From positions 282,929 to 346,928 of the forward strand of contig NZ_JASZYT010000010.1 in assembly GCF_030316765.1 (NCBI RefSeq): a stretch of 64,000 nucleotides of DNA, read 5' to 3'. The notes beneath the pieces are model-generated. The model did not search any database, was not told the origin of the DNA, and saw only the letters and a program-made list of their open reading frames with translations. Both the position numbers and the translations under genes were made by a program. Position 1 is the stretch's first letter; every line of letters starts with the position of its first letter. The DNA comes from Variovorax saccharolyticus. GTDB lineage: Bacteria > Pseudomonadota > Gammaproteobacteria > Burkholderiales > Burkholderiaceae_C. Shown here in pieces: positions 1 to 9,016 of this stretch.

Positions 1-194
1 ATGACCAGCAACTGCCTCGAGCCCTTGCGATCGCCCAGGTGTGCGATGTCGACGGTGAGCGCCTCGCCCGAAGGCCCACGCTCCTCGGGATGCGTGAAGG
101 CCTCCAGCGTGGCCGCGCCTGCCGCCTGGGCCGAGCGGCGAAACCGCTCCCGTGCGCCCACATAGCTGGCGGCGAAGAAATCGGTGAAGTTCAT
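1..194 (-). CDS. DUF2817 family protein, N-terminal part (runs off the window)
   Basis: The ATG at 194 opens a frame that stays open to base 1, giving 64 residues beginning MNFTDFFAASYVGARERF. The start resembles DUF2817 proteins, an uncharacterised family related to the M14 zinc-carboxypeptidase fold. The zinc ligands would lie beyond the window, so activity cannot be judged. It starts one base after the stop of the VOC-family gene and is the last visible gene of a long minus-strand operon. A hydrolase at the end of a peptide-type transporter operon would make sense, but that is inference. Confidence 0.62.
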   Translation of the reverse strand, partial: MNFTDFFAASYVGARERFRRSAQAAGAATLEAFTHPEERGPSGEALTVDIAHLGDRKGSRQLLV

Positions 195-195
195 C

Positions 196-1056
196 TCAGT
201 CCCGGTCGGTGAAGACGATTGCCAGGCCAAAGGCCTGGTCGGCCGGCACGATCAGTCGATGGGGCAGCTCGATCACACCCTGGATTCCTCCGCGCGCGAG
301 CACTGCGCGCGCAGCGTCGAGGTCGTGGGTGCGCAAGGTGAGCGCCGCGTAGCGGTCACCCGTGGTGCCGGCGGGCGCCGCCTGTCCGTGCAGCTGGACG
401 CCCAGCTGCTCCGGTGTCAGGAACAGCACCGCCGAACGCCCGGTGGCCAGACGCAGGCCGCCCGGCACCTGACTCACCCCCTGGTCGCCGAAGGCCTTGA
501 TGAACGGGCGCGCGCTGGCCACGGGGTCGACGGCCGATATCACGAACTCTCGAATGCCCGTGACGCCATTCGGGTGCGTGCGCCAGGCGTCCTGCCAGAC
601 GTTCTCGGGCGTCTCGTGCTGGCAGAAGAACACCACGCCGCCCGGGCTGGTGTCGGCGGGCAGGTGCAGGACCTGGAAGCGGGCATCCGCAACCCGGCCG
701 TCCGGCAAAGTGACCGGCCGCGAGAAAGACAGCGGCTCGTCGACCGGCACGCCGCGCGCCTTCAGCTGCTGCGCGAGGTCGTGCACGTTGGCCGGCTTGA
801 AGACCAGGCCGATCAGGCCTTGCGGGTATTGCCACATGGGCTTGTCGGCCTGGGCCGAGGCGAGCGCCGGCTCGTAGCCGAGGAGTTCGAGGTAGTCGTC
901 GCCGAAGATGGCCAGGTGGTTGCTGGTCCCCAGCGTGTGATGACCTCGCTCCAGCAGCGAGAAGCCGAGCTCGCGATAGCGCGCCGAGGCACTGTCGAGT
1001 TGGTCTTTCACGCCGATGACGACGTGGTCGATCTGAAGAAGGGGCAAGTCGCTCAA
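196..1056 (-). CDS. VOC (glyoxalase-like domain) family protein
   Basis: The 286-residue protein starts with a typical metal-site beta strand (LLQIDHVVIGVKD) and continues as a glyoxalase-like VOC domain (PF13468 type) over residues 5-180, with a second, weaker half after it. Such proteins are often dioxygenases, isomerases or binding proteins; the substrate is unknown. I chose the TTG at 1056 because an AGGAG ribosome site lies about 7 bases upstream; an ATG at 1101 with no such site would add 15 residues. It follows the SDR gene in the same operon. Confidence 0.8.
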   Translation of the reverse strand: MSDLPLLQIDHVVIGVKDQLDSASARYRELGFSLLERGHHTLGTSNHLAIFGDDYLELLGYEPALASAQADKPMWQYPQGLIGLVFKPANVHDLAQQLKARGVPVDEPLSFSRPVTLPDGRVADARFQVLHLPADTSPGGVVFFCQHETPENVWQDAWRTHPNGVTGIREFVISAVDPVASARPFIKAFGDQGVSQVPGGLRLATGRSAVLFLTPEQLGVQLHGQAAPAGTTGDRYAALTLRTHDLDAARAVLARGGIQGVIELPHRLIVPADQAFGLAIVFTDRD

Positions 1057-1075
1057 GGGGTTCTCCTGTTGAATG

Positions 1076-1876
1076 TCAAAGGCGCTGGCCGCCGCTCGCA
1101 TCGATGCGCTGGGCAGTCACCCAGCGCGCGGCGTCGGAGGCCAGGAAAGCCACGAGGTCGGCAATGTCGTCGGGCTGCCCGACGCGGCGCAGCGCCGTGG
1201 TGGCCGCGATGGCCTGTGCCGTGACCGGGTTGCTTGCGGCGGGGTTCATGTCGGTGGCGGTCGCGCCCGGCAGCACGGCGTTGACCGTGATCCCGCGCGG
1301 CCCGAGCTGCTCCGCGAGCAGCAGCGTCAGCGCCTCGAGCGCCGCCTTGCTCGGCGCATAGGCGGCCATCAGCGGATAGGCGGCGCGGGTTCCCATCGAC
1401 GACACGTTGATGATCCGCCCCCCGTCTCGCAGCCTCTGCAACGCGCGCTGGATGATGAAGAACGGCGCCTTGAAATTCACCTGCAGGATGCGGTCGAGGT
1501 CGGCCGGCGAGGTGTCCTCGATGGCAGCGCGCACGCCCACGCCGGCGTTGTTGACGAGGATGTCGAGCCGATGGTGGCCCAAGCGCGCCTGCAACGCCGG
1601 ATCGAGCGCAGCGAACAGCTGTTCCGGTCCGCTCGCGGCCTGCAGGTCGGCGGCAATCGCCACGCCCCGGCCGCGCAACGCCTCGATCTGCCCGACCACC
1701 GCCTCGGCTGCCTCGGCCGCCTGGTTGTAGTGCACGGCCACGAAGGCACCGCGCTGCGCGAGCTTCAAGGCGATCGCGCGCCCGATGCCACGGCTGGCGC
1801 CGGTCACCAAGGCCACCTTGCCTGCCAGGTCTTGCGGCGAGCCGTGCGTGTCGCTGCGCGGATCGATGTCGCTCAT
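1076..1876 (-). CDS. SDR family NAD(P)-dependent oxidoreductase
   Basis: A 266-residue classical short-chain dehydrogenase/reductase. The cofactor site GASRGIG lies near residues 26-32, NNAG near residue 109, and the catalytic set is a Ser (INVSSMG) followed by YAPSK. It probably oxidises or reduces a hydroxyl/keto group of the compound imported by the operon's transporter; the substrate is not known. The ATG at 1876 overlaps the ligase stop codon as ATGA, indicating coupled translation. An ATG three codons upstream is possible. Confidence 0.88.
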   Translation of the reverse strand: MSDIDPRSDTHGSPQDLAGKVALVTGASRGIGRAIALKLAQRGAFVAVHYNQAAEAAEAVVGQIEALRGRGVAIAADLQAASGPEQLFAALDPALQARLGHHRLDILVNNAGVGVRAAIEDTSPADLDRILQVNFKAPFFIIQRALQRLRDGGRIINVSSMGTRAAYPLMAAYAPSKAALEALTLLLAEQLGPRGITVNAVLPGATATDMNPAASNPVTAQAIAATTALRRVGQPDDIADLVAFLASDAARWVTAQRIDASGGQRL

Positions 1877-3387
1877 CGCGACCACTCCTGCGCGGCTTCG
1901 AGCGCGCGGGCTTCGCGCAGCAAGGCGGCACGATCGATCTTGTTCGTGCCCGCCCAGGGCAGCTCGCTTCGAAACGAGATGCGGCGCGGATGCTGGTAGG
2001 CCGGGCCGCGTTCGATGGTGAACGCCTTGAGCTCGTCGACCGTCGCCGTCGAAGCCGCCGCGAGGACGATGAAGGCCACCGGAACCGCGCTGCGCTCTTC
2101 ATCCGGCAGCGGCACCACGGCCGCATGCTGCACCTGGGGGTGCTGCTCCAGCAGCTTCTCGATCTCGCCGGGGTAGATGTTCTCCCCGGAACAGACGAAC
2201 ATGTCGTCGGCACGGCCCACGAAGTAGTAGAAGCCCTGCGCATCGCGCCGCATCACGTCGCCGCTGATGTACCAGCCGTCCTGGAACACCTCGGCACTCT
2301 TGGCCGGCAGGTTGAGGTAGCCGGTCGACACGGCCGGGTTGCGCATCCACAGCACACCCTCGTCGTCGCTCGGACCACCCGCCAGCCTGACCTCGCAGCC
2401 GGGGATCGGGAAGCCGAGCGCCAGCGGCGGAATCGGCCGGCCGTCGGCAGGCGGCGCGAAGACCGCCGGGCCGGCCTCGGTCGTGCCATAGCCATTGCCC
2501 ACCTGCGCACTCGGAATCGCCCGGCCGATGCGCTCGATCAGCGAATAGGTCATGGGCGCGGACCCGAGGCCGATGCGCTTGAGCTTTCCGAGGTCCAGGT
2601 CGGGCCGCTGCGCGAGCACCTTCACGACACGCGCGAACATCGTCGGCACCGCCATCACGCTGGTGACCTCCCACTGCGCCAGCGCCTCGGTGTAGGCCGT
2701 GGCGTCGAACGACGGCAGCAACACCAGCGAGGCACCGTTGAGGAAGACTCCCTTGGTGACCATCAGTCCGTTCATGTGGAACAGCGGCTGCGCCACGACC
2801 TGGCGCTCGTTCTCGGCGCCCGGCACCAGGCCGCGCGCCTGCAGGGCCCAGAGCTGGCCGGCATGGCTCAGCGGCACGCCCTTGGGCCGCCCGGTCGAGC
2901 CCGAGGTATAGAGAACCTGCGCGAGCTCGCCCGGACCCGGCAGCACGCTGTCGAACTCGGTCGGCTGCACCTGGGCGTCGAAGCCCGAAGGGCCCTCGTC
3001 GTCGAAGTCGATCTGCTCGATGGGTGCGGCGAAGCTGCCGCGCCGCGGACCGTCGACGAAGGCGATGCGGATCTCGGAATCGGCGGCGATGTAGTCGATC
3101 GTGTCGCGCGGGAGCTTGGTGTTGACCGGCACCGCCACCAGGCCGGCTCGCATGATGCCGAAGTAGGCGGCGATGTACTCGGCCCGGTTGAGCGAGGCGA
3201 TCGCCACCCGCGCGCCGCGCGGCAGGCCGCGCGACACGAGGAGCCGCGCCACGCCGCCTGCCAGGCGGTCGATGTCGCGATGGCTGTGGATGCGGGCATT
3301 GCCGGCTTGCCGAAGGTCGATGACCGCGATGCGGTCCAGGTCGCGGGTGCGATCGATCAGGTCACCCAAATTTGTAGGCTGTGGCAT
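1873..3387 (-). CDS. Class I adenylate-forming acyl-CoA ligase
   Basis: A 504-residue AMP-binding enzyme that would activate a carboxylic acid to its acyl-AMP and then CoA thioester. The phosphate-binding loop YTSGSTGRPKG, the GYGTTEAG motif, the hinge region near ISGD and the C-terminal catalytic lysine context TNKIDR are all present. The start overlaps the end of the upstream ATP-binding gene by 26 bases; the open frame extends further upstream but only as a shadow of that gene. Next to a peptide/organic-acid type importer and an SDR it suggests catabolism of an imported acid. The exact substrate cannot be read from the sequence. Confidence 0.88.
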   Translation of the reverse strand: MPQPTNLGDLIDRTRDLDRIAVIDLRQAGNARIHSHRDIDRLAGGVARLLVSRGLPRGARVAIASLNRAEYIAAYFGIMRAGLVAVPVNTKLPRDTIDYIAADSEIRIAFVDGPRRGSFAAPIEQIDFDDEGPSGFDAQVQPTEFDSVLPGPGELAQVLYTSGSTGRPKGVPLSHAGQLWALQARGLVPGAENERQVVAQPLFHMNGLMVTKGVFLNGASLVLLPSFDATAYTEALAQWEVTSVMAVPTMFARVVKVLAQRPDLDLGKLKRIGLGSAPMTYSLIERIGRAIPSAQVGNGYGTTEAGPAVFAPPADGRPIPPLALGFPIPGCEVRLAGGPSDDEGVLWMRNPAVSTGYLNLPAKSAEVFQDGWYISGDVMRRDAQGFYYFVGRADDMFVCSGENIYPGEIEKLLEQHPQVQHAAVVPLPDEERSAVPVAFIVLAAASTATVDELKAFTIERGPAYQHPRRISFRSELPWAGTNKIDRAALLREARALEAAQEWSR

Positions 3388-4393
3388 GGACTGAAGGGGT
3401 TGGCTGAAAAGGAATGACGTTCGCCGGAACAGGCGGCGCCGCCAGCGGCGGCAGATCGAAGTGACAGGCCAGGTGGCGGCCATCGGACAGCTCGCGCAAC
3501 CCGGGCGTCTCGCTGGCGCAGCGGGCCGTCGCATGCGCGCAGCGCGTGCGAAAGGCGCAGCCCGAAGGCGGCGCCAGTGGATTGGGCAGTTCGCCGCGCA
3601 GCAGCGCCTCGGGGCGCGCCTGGCGGAGCCGGGGGTCGGCCACCGGCGAAGCCGCCAGCAGCAGCCGCGTGTACGGGTGCGAAGGCCGCTCCCAGATGGC
3701 TTCCGTGGGGCCGCTCTCGACGACCTGGCCCAGATACATGACCAGCAGCCGGTCGCAGACGTGACGCACCACCGCCAGGTCGTGCGAGATGAACAGATAG
3801 GACACACCCAGCTCGCCCTGCAGGTCCTGCAGCAGGTTGATGATCTGCGCGCGTACCGAGACGTCGAGCGCAGACACGGGCTCGTCGCAGATCAGCAACT
3901 TGGGCTGCAGCGCCAGGGCGCGCGCGATGCCGATGCGCTGCCGCTGCCCTCCGGAGAACTCGTGCGGGAAGCGCGCGGCGGCACCGGGCGGCAGGCCGAC
4001 CTTCGCGAGCAGCTGCTGCACGCGGGCATCGATCTCGCGCCGGGGACGACCCGCCACCGACATCGGCTGGCCGATGATCTTGCCGACACGGTGCCGCGGG
4101 TTCAGGGAACCATGCGGATCCTGGAACACCATCTGCATCAGCGACCGCAGGGGCCGCATCCGCCGCGTGGGCAGCCGCGTCACGTCGTGGCCGTCGAGCC
4201 AGACCTGCCCCGAGGCCGTCGGCGTCAGTCGCATGATGGCCTTGCCCAGCGTCGACTTGCCGCAGCCGGACTCGCCCACCAGTCCCACCGTCTCCCCGGC
4301 CGCGATGTCCAGACTGACGCCGCGAACCGCCTGCACGACGCCGCCCGGCGTTGGATAGCTGACGCGCAGCTCGCGCACCGACAACAAGCTCAT
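3362..4393 (-). CDS. Dpp/Opp-type ABC transporter ATP-binding protein (OppF/DppF class)
   Basis: A 343-residue ATPase subunit of a peptide-type importer. It has Walker A GESGCGKS at about residues 40-47, the signature FSGGQRQR, Walker B LLICDEPVSALD and the C-terminal oligopeptide-ABC extension with a Cys-containing FRTRC motif. The ATG at 4393 overlaps the preceding stop as ATGA; an ATG four codons earlier is less likely. It pairs with the neighbouring OppD-class ATPase to form the heterodimeric motor. Confidence 0.93.
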   Translation of the reverse strand: MSLLSVRELRVSYPTPGGVVQAVRGVSLDIAAGETVGLVGESGCGKSTLGKAIMRLTPTASGQVWLDGHDVTRLPTRRMRPLRSLMQMVFQDPHGSLNPRHRVGKIIGQPMSVAGRPRREIDARVQQLLAKVGLPPGAAARFPHEFSGGQRQRIGIARALALQPKLLICDEPVSALDVSVRAQIINLLQDLQGELGVSYLFISHDLAVVRHVCDRLLVMYLGQVVESGPTEAIWERPSHPYTRLLLAASPVADPRLRQARPEALLRGELPNPLAPPSGCAFRTRCAHATARCASETPGLRELSDGRHLACHFDLPPLAAPPVPANVIPFQPTPSVHATAYKFG

Positions 4394-5394
4394 GCAGGAC
4401 TCCATTCGATTTCTTCGGCCGCATCGACCGCAAAACAGGCGGCCTGCTGACCTGCCCCGACCTGCACCAGCGACGGACGTTCGTTCAGGCAGCGATCGAA
4501 GGCGCGCGGACAGCGGTCGGCGAAGGCGCAGCCGGTCGGCAATGCCGACAGGTCCGCCACCATGCCGGGGATGTCCGCCAGCCGGCTGCCGCGCGGGCGC
4601 AGCGGCGAAGGCGTAGCGGCCAGCAGGCCGCGCGTGTACGGATGCTGCGGTGCGTCGAACAGCAGCTGCACCGGCGCCTCTTCCACCTTGCGTCCGGCAT
4701 ACATGACCAGCACGCGGTCGGCCACTTCGGCCACCACGCCCAGGTCATGCGTGATGATCACCAGGCCCATGCCCGATTCCCGCTGGATCTGCGCCAGGAG
4801 CGCCAGGATCTGCGCCTGGATCGTCACGTCCAGTGCGGTGGTCGGTTCGTCGGCGATCAGCAGCCGGGGCTGGCAGGCGATGGCCATGGCGATCATCACG
4901 CGCTGGCACATGCCGCCCGACAAGCGATGCGGATACTCGTGCAGGCGGGCCTGTGCGTTCGGGATGCTGACCTGCTCCAGCAGCCGCTGCGCCCGCTGCC
5001 AGGCGGCTGCATTGCCGATCCGCTCATGCGCCTGCAGCATCTCGACCAGCTGTGCGCCCACGGTGCGTACCGGGTTGAGCGAGCTCATCGGGTCCTGGAA
5101 GATCATCGCGACATCGCGTCCGCGCACGTCCTGCAGCTCGCGTTCGGACAAGCGCGCCAGGTCGCGTCCAAGCAGGCGGATGGCGCCGCCGGCCATCTGC
5201 ACCTGCGGCTGCGGCAGCAGGCCCAGCACCGACAGCGCGGTCAGCGATTTGCCGCATCCCGACTCCCCGACGATGGCCAGCGTCTCGCCCGCCGACACCG
5301 AGAACGACATCCGGTCGATGGCTTTCGCACGGCCCGAGCGCGTGTGGAGAACGACGTCGAGATCTTCGACCTCGAGCAAGGCGGAACCAGCCAT
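4390..5394 (-). CDS. Dpp/Opp-type ABC transporter ATP-binding protein (OppD/DppD class)
   Basis: A 334-residue ATPase subunit with Walker A GESGCGKS at residues 43-50, signature LSGGMCQR, Walker B LLIADEPTTALD and the Cys-rich C-terminal region (CAFADRCPRAFDRC) typical of OppD/DppD proteins, which can carry an iron-sulphur cluster. The start codon shares one base with the stop of the permease gene (TGATG), so the genes are translationally coupled. Confidence 0.93.
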   Translation of the reverse strand: MAGSALLEVEDLDVVLHTRSGRAKAIDRMSFSVSAGETLAIVGESGCGKSLTALSVLGLLPQPQVQMAGGAIRLLGRDLARLSERELQDVRGRDVAMIFQDPMSSLNPVRTVGAQLVEMLQAHERIGNAAAWQRAQRLLEQVSIPNAQARLHEYPHRLSGGMCQRVMIAMAIACQPRLLIADEPTTALDVTIQAQILALLAQIQRESGMGLVIITHDLGVVAEVADRVLVMYAGRKVEEAPVQLLFDAPQHPYTRGLLAATPSPLRPRGSRLADIPGMVADLSALPTGCAFADRCPRAFDRCLNERPSLVQVGAGQQAACFAVDAAEEIEWSPA

Positions 5395-6260
5395 CAGCGG
5401 TGTCCCAGCTTGGGGTTGAGGGCGTCGTTCAAGCCGTCGCCGACGAGGTTGAGCGCCAGCACCGTCAGCATGATGGCCGCGCCCGGGATCGCGCAGATGA
5501 ACCACGATGTGCGGATCAGCGTGCGGCCGTCGCCGATCATGCGGCCCCAGCTGGCGATGTTGGGGTCGCCCAGGCCGAGGAAGGACAGCGCCGACTCGAA
5601 CAGGATGGCGCTGGCCACGGTGAGCGACGACAGCACGATGATCGGCGGCAGCGCATTCGGGAGGATCTCGCCCAGCACGATCCGCAGGTCGCTCATCCCG
5701 CTGGCGCGGCAGGCATTGACGAAGTCGCGCTCGCGAAGCGACAGGAACTCCGCCCGCGTCAATCGCGCGATGCCGTTCCACGAGACGAAGCCGATGGCCA
5801 GCGTGATGTGGGTCAGCGTCGGGCCGAGGATCGCCACGATGCAGAGCAGGAAGATGAGGTTGGGAATGGTCTGGAAAAGCTCGGCCACCCGCATCACGAT
5901 TTCATCGATCCAGCCGCCGCAGTAGCCGGCCAGTGCGCCGACGGTCACGCCGATCAGGGTCGCGGTCAGCGCCGCGAAGGCGCCGATCAGCAAGGAGGCA
6001 CGGGCGCCGTGCACGATCATGGCGGCGATGTCGCGCCCCATGGCATCGGAGCCCAGCAGGTGCTGCGATTCCTGCAGCGGCCACAGCTCGGGCGCGGCGA
6101 CGATGCGCATCGGGTCTCGAGGAAAGAAACCGTCGGCGAGCGCGGCGCCCGCGATGACGAGCAACAGCAGCAGCGCACCGGCCAAGGCACCGCGGTGTCC
6201 GGCAAAGCGGCCCAGCAGGCCTTGCCTGCGTGCAACAGGGGAATTCAGGACAGAGGTCAT
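5394..6260 (-). CDS. Dpp/Opp-type ABC transporter permease (DppC class)
   Basis: A 288-residue inner-membrane permease. The N-terminal OppC-type segment is followed by a first membrane helix (ALAGALLLLLVIAGAALA), a periplasmic stretch with the DppC hallmark LGSDAMGRD, and the BPD_transp_1 domain with an EAA loop (ACRASGMSDLRIVLGEILPN). It starts at a TGATG overlap with the DppB-class gene. A longer open frame upstream is only a shadow. Confidence 0.93.
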   Translation of the reverse strand: MTSVLNSPVARRQGLLGRFAGHRGALAGALLLLLVIAGAALADGFFPRDPMRIVAAPELWPLQESQHLLGSDAMGRDIAAMIVHGARASLLIGAFAALTATLIGVTVGALAGYCGGWIDEIVMRVAELFQTIPNLIFLLCIVAILGPTLTHITLAIGFVSWNGIARLTRAEFLSLRERDFVNACRASGMSDLRIVLGEILPNALPPIIVLSSLTVASAILFESALSFLGLGDPNIASWGRMIGDGRTLIRTSWFICAIPGAAIMLTVLALNLVGDGLNDALNPKLGHR

Positions 6261-7225
6261 CACAGCCGCACGCGCGGATCGAGCTTGAGATAGGCCAGGT
6301 CGACGGCCAGGTTGCAGACGGCCACCACCAGTGCGCTGAGCACCATCACGCCCAGCACGACCGGGTAGTTGCGGCTCATCACGCTGTCGAACAGCAGGCT
6401 GCCGATGCCGGGCCAGCTGAACACGGCCTCGATCACGACGCTGCCGCCGAGCGCCGTGCCCAGCTGCAGGCCGACCAGCGTCACCACCGGGAGCAGGGCA
6501 TTGCGCAGCACGTGCGCCAGCACCACCCGGGCGCCCGACAGTCCCTTGGCCCGGGCGGCGCGCACGAAGTCCATGCGCGCCACTTCGAGCATCGAGGCGC
6601 GCATGACCCGCGCGTAGATGGCGGCGTAGAAGAGGCCCAGCGTGAGCGCCGGCAGCGCCAGGTGCCTGAGCAGGTCGACGACTTGAATCCAGACCCCGCC
6701 GTCCAGCCCGATCGTCTGCATGCCGCCCACCGGCAGCCAGCCGAGCTTCACCGAGAACAGCACCACCAGCATGATGCCGAGCCAGAAGCTGGGCGCAGCG
6801 AAGAAGAACACGGCCAGCGCACTGACCAGGCTGTCCCAACCGGAGCCGACCTTGACCGCGGCGACCACACCCGCCGCGCTGCCCACCAGCACCGCGATGC
6901 TGATGGCCGACAGCATCAGCAGCAGCGTGGCGGGGAGTTGCGCCATGATGATGTCCAGCACGGGCGCGTTCTGGCGATAGGAGAAGCCGAGGTCCAGGTG
7001 CACGACCGAAACGAGGTAGCGCCACAACTGGACGAGGGGCGGCTGGTCCATGCCGTAGGTGCTGCGAAGCCGCTCGACAATGGCCGGATCGGACACCTGC
7101 TGCTCGGCCGTCATGACATCGAGGAAGCTCCCGGGCGCGGCCTGGATGAGGGCGAAGTTCAATACGATCACCCCGAGCAGCAAGGGGATCAGCTGCAGCA
7201 GGCGCCGCAAAAGCATGCGAAACAT
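6260..7225 (-). CDS. Dpp/Opp-type ABC transporter permease (DppB class)
   Basis: A 321-residue permease beginning MFRMLLRRLLQLIPLLLGVI, the usual DppB first helix, followed by the periplasmic loop and BPD_transp_1 domain with the EAA motif (RAARAKGLSGARVVLAHVLRN). I chose the ATG at 7225, which has a GAGG-like ribosome site (CCTTGAGGTTGACC) upstream; an upstream extension would be Arg-rich and not protein-like. It heads the transporter block 37 bases after the binding-protein gene. Confidence 0.92.
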   Translation of the reverse strand: MFRMLLRRLLQLIPLLLGVIVLNFALIQAAPGSFLDVMTAEQQVSDPAIVERLRSTYGMDQPPLVQLWRYLVSVVHLDLGFSYRQNAPVLDIIMAQLPATLLLMLSAISIAVLVGSAAGVVAAVKVGSGWDSLVSALAVFFFAAPSFWLGIMLVVLFSVKLGWLPVGGMQTIGLDGGVWIQVVDLLRHLALPALTLGLFYAAIYARVMRASMLEVARMDFVRAARAKGLSGARVVLAHVLRNALLPVVTLVGLQLGTALGGSVVIEAVFSWPGIGSLLFDSVMSRNYPVVLGVMVLSALVVAVCNLAVDLAYLKLDPRVRL

Positions 7226-7262
7226 GGTCAACCTCAAGGGTCGCGCCGATCGGCCGGGCCGA

Positions 7263-8852
7263 TCAGCGTGCGAGCCAGACCTCTCCCCAGCCTTCACCCA
7301 TGAAGTTCGCCGATTTCGAATGGTCGCGCACGGTCTTGCGGGCCACCGTATAGGGCTCGATCTCCACCAGCGGCAGGATCGGCGCCTCGGTGCTCACGAT
7401 GCGGGCGAAGTCGTGCGCGATGGCCTTGCGTTTGCCTTCGTCGGTCTCGGTCGACAAGCGCGCCACCAGCTTGTCGACTTCCGGCCGCGAGAAGCCGGTG
7501 GCGTTGCGGAAGGCCGCGCCCTTGACGATGCCGTCGGTGGTGTAGAACTGGGTGAGCGAAGGCACGGGCTCCGCGGCGCCGGCATTGTTGGACAGCGCGA
7601 TGTCGTAGTCGTAGTCGCCGTAGATGCGCTTGAGCGAGGTCGGCCGGTCGAGCACGTTGAGGTTGACCTTGACCTTCACGTCCTCCAGCGCCTGCTTGAC
7701 GTACTGGCCCAGCTTGACGTTCTCCTCGAACCAGCCCGCCGCCACCAGGTTGACCGTGAAGCGCGATCCGTCCTTGACCGGGAAGCCCGCCGCGTCCAGA
7801 GCCTTGCCTGCCTTCACCACGTCGAACGGGTACTGCGGCAGGTCGGGGTTGTAGAAGAGCGTGTTGATGCTGGAGAACGGGCCGTTCCCCGGCCGCGCCT
7901 GCTTGTAGTAGATGGTGTTGGCGATGAACTTGCTGTCGATCGCCTGCAGCAGGGCCTGGCGAACCTCCCGCTTGTTGACGATCTCCCGCCGCTGGTTGAA
8001 CTCGATCGTGGCGACCCAGGCCGAGTTCTGGTAGCCCCGCTTGTCGACCGCGAACTTGCCGCCGCTGGTCAGGCGCGCCAGATCGGGCACCGGGACCGGG
8101 TTGAAGGTGGCGATGTCGAGCTCCCCCGCCTCCAGGGCGGCTGCGCGCGACGCCGGGTCGCGCCACCAGCGGATGATCAGCTTGTCGAGGTAAGGCTGCG
8201 CCGGGTTCCAGTACTGTTCGTTGCGCACCAGCTCGACGTGGCTGCCACGCACCCAGGTCTTGTACTTGAACGGGCCGGTGCCCACGGGGGTGTTGTTGAT
8301 CGGGTTGGTGATGATATCCTTGCCCGCGTAGAGGTGCTTGGGCAGCACCAGGTCGGTCGCCAGGATGCTCTTGAAGGTGAACTCGGGAATCGGCGCATCG
8401 AGCCTGAAGACCACGGTCAGCGCGTCAGGGGTCTCGACCGTCTTCAGCGACCTGAGTGACACGCCATCGGAGATCGGCTTCCAGTATTCGAGAGCGTTGT
8501 AGGCCACGTCGGCCGAAGTGAAGTCCTTGCCATCGTGCCACTTGACGCCCTTGCGGAGCTTCACCGTGTAGCTCTTGAAATCGGGCGCGGCAGCAACGCT
8601 CTCCGCCAGCAAGGGCGTGAACTTGAAATCGCCCTCGAGCCTCAACAGCCGCTCGAGCACCTTGGTCGATGTGAAAAGAGGGCTCGAGCCTCCGCCGGCG
8701 GGCACGAACAGCGCCTGCGGCTCGAAGCCACCCCAGGTGGCAGTCAGCGTCCCGCCCTTGACGGGGGTGTCCCCTGCCTGCGGGGCTGCCTGGACCGCGA
8801 AGGCGAAGGTCAAGGCGAGTGTGGTGATCGAGAGTGCGGAGCGCAGCGGCAT
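7263..8852 (-). CDS. ABC transporter substrate-binding protein, family 5 (peptide/nickel/opine type)
   Basis: A 529-residue periplasmic binding protein. The signal peptide is residues 1-22 (MPLRSALSITTLALTFAFAV, cleaved near AQA). The SBP_bac_5 domain then shows hallmark segments such as VKWHDGKDFTSADV and the NEQYWNP region. It is the first gene of the operon and delivers the ligand to the DppBCDF-like permease. Family-5 proteins bind peptides, but also opines and other organic acids; the downstream CoA ligase and SDR favour a non-peptide ligand (inference). An ATG 21 codons upstream is unlikely because the signal peptide begins at 8852. Confidence 0.92.
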   Translation of the reverse strand: MPLRSALSITTLALTFAFAVQAAPQAGDTPVKGGTLTATWGGFEPQALFVPAGGGSSPLFTSTKVLERLLRLEGDFKFTPLLAESVAAAPDFKSYTVKLRKGVKWHDGKDFTSADVAYNALEYWKPISDGVSLRSLKTVETPDALTVVFRLDAPIPEFTFKSILATDLVLPKHLYAGKDIITNPINNTPVGTGPFKYKTWVRGSHVELVRNEQYWNPAQPYLDKLIIRWWRDPASRAAALEAGELDIATFNPVPVPDLARLTSGGKFAVDKRGYQNSAWVATIEFNQRREIVNKREVRQALLQAIDSKFIANTIYYKQARPGNGPFSSINTLFYNPDLPQYPFDVVKAGKALDAAGFPVKDGSRFTVNLVAAGWFEENVKLGQYVKQALEDVKVKVNLNVLDRPTSLKRIYGDYDYDIALSNNAGAAEPVPSLTQFYTTDGIVKGAAFRNATGFSRPEVDKLVARLSTETDEGKRKAIAHDFARIVSTEAPILPLVEIEPYTVARKTVRDHSKSANFMGEGWGEVWLAR

Positions 8853-8964
8853 TGAATCGGGTTGTCGTTTTGTGGTGCGGGAAAGATGACGCGAGTCATC
8901 GAAGCGAGACCGCAACCTTAGGACTTCCCTCGCGCTTCCCCAACGAAGAAGAAGCGTCTTGCTT

Positions 8965-8976
8965 ATTCGGTTTGCG
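8965..8976 (-). promoter_or_regulatory. 12-base box shared by two binding-protein promoters (copy 1)
   Basis: The 12-mer CGCAAACCGAAT (minus strand) lies 113 bases upstream of the family-5 binding-protein start. The identical 12-mer occurs at 11817-11828, upstream of the SsuA-like binding protein, in the same orientation. The coincidence in two transporter promoters suggests a common regulator. No protein is identified. Confidence 0.35.
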
Positions 8977-9016
8977 ACTCAAAGATTGGCCACCCGACCG
9001 CAGGCAGGGGCTCTGC

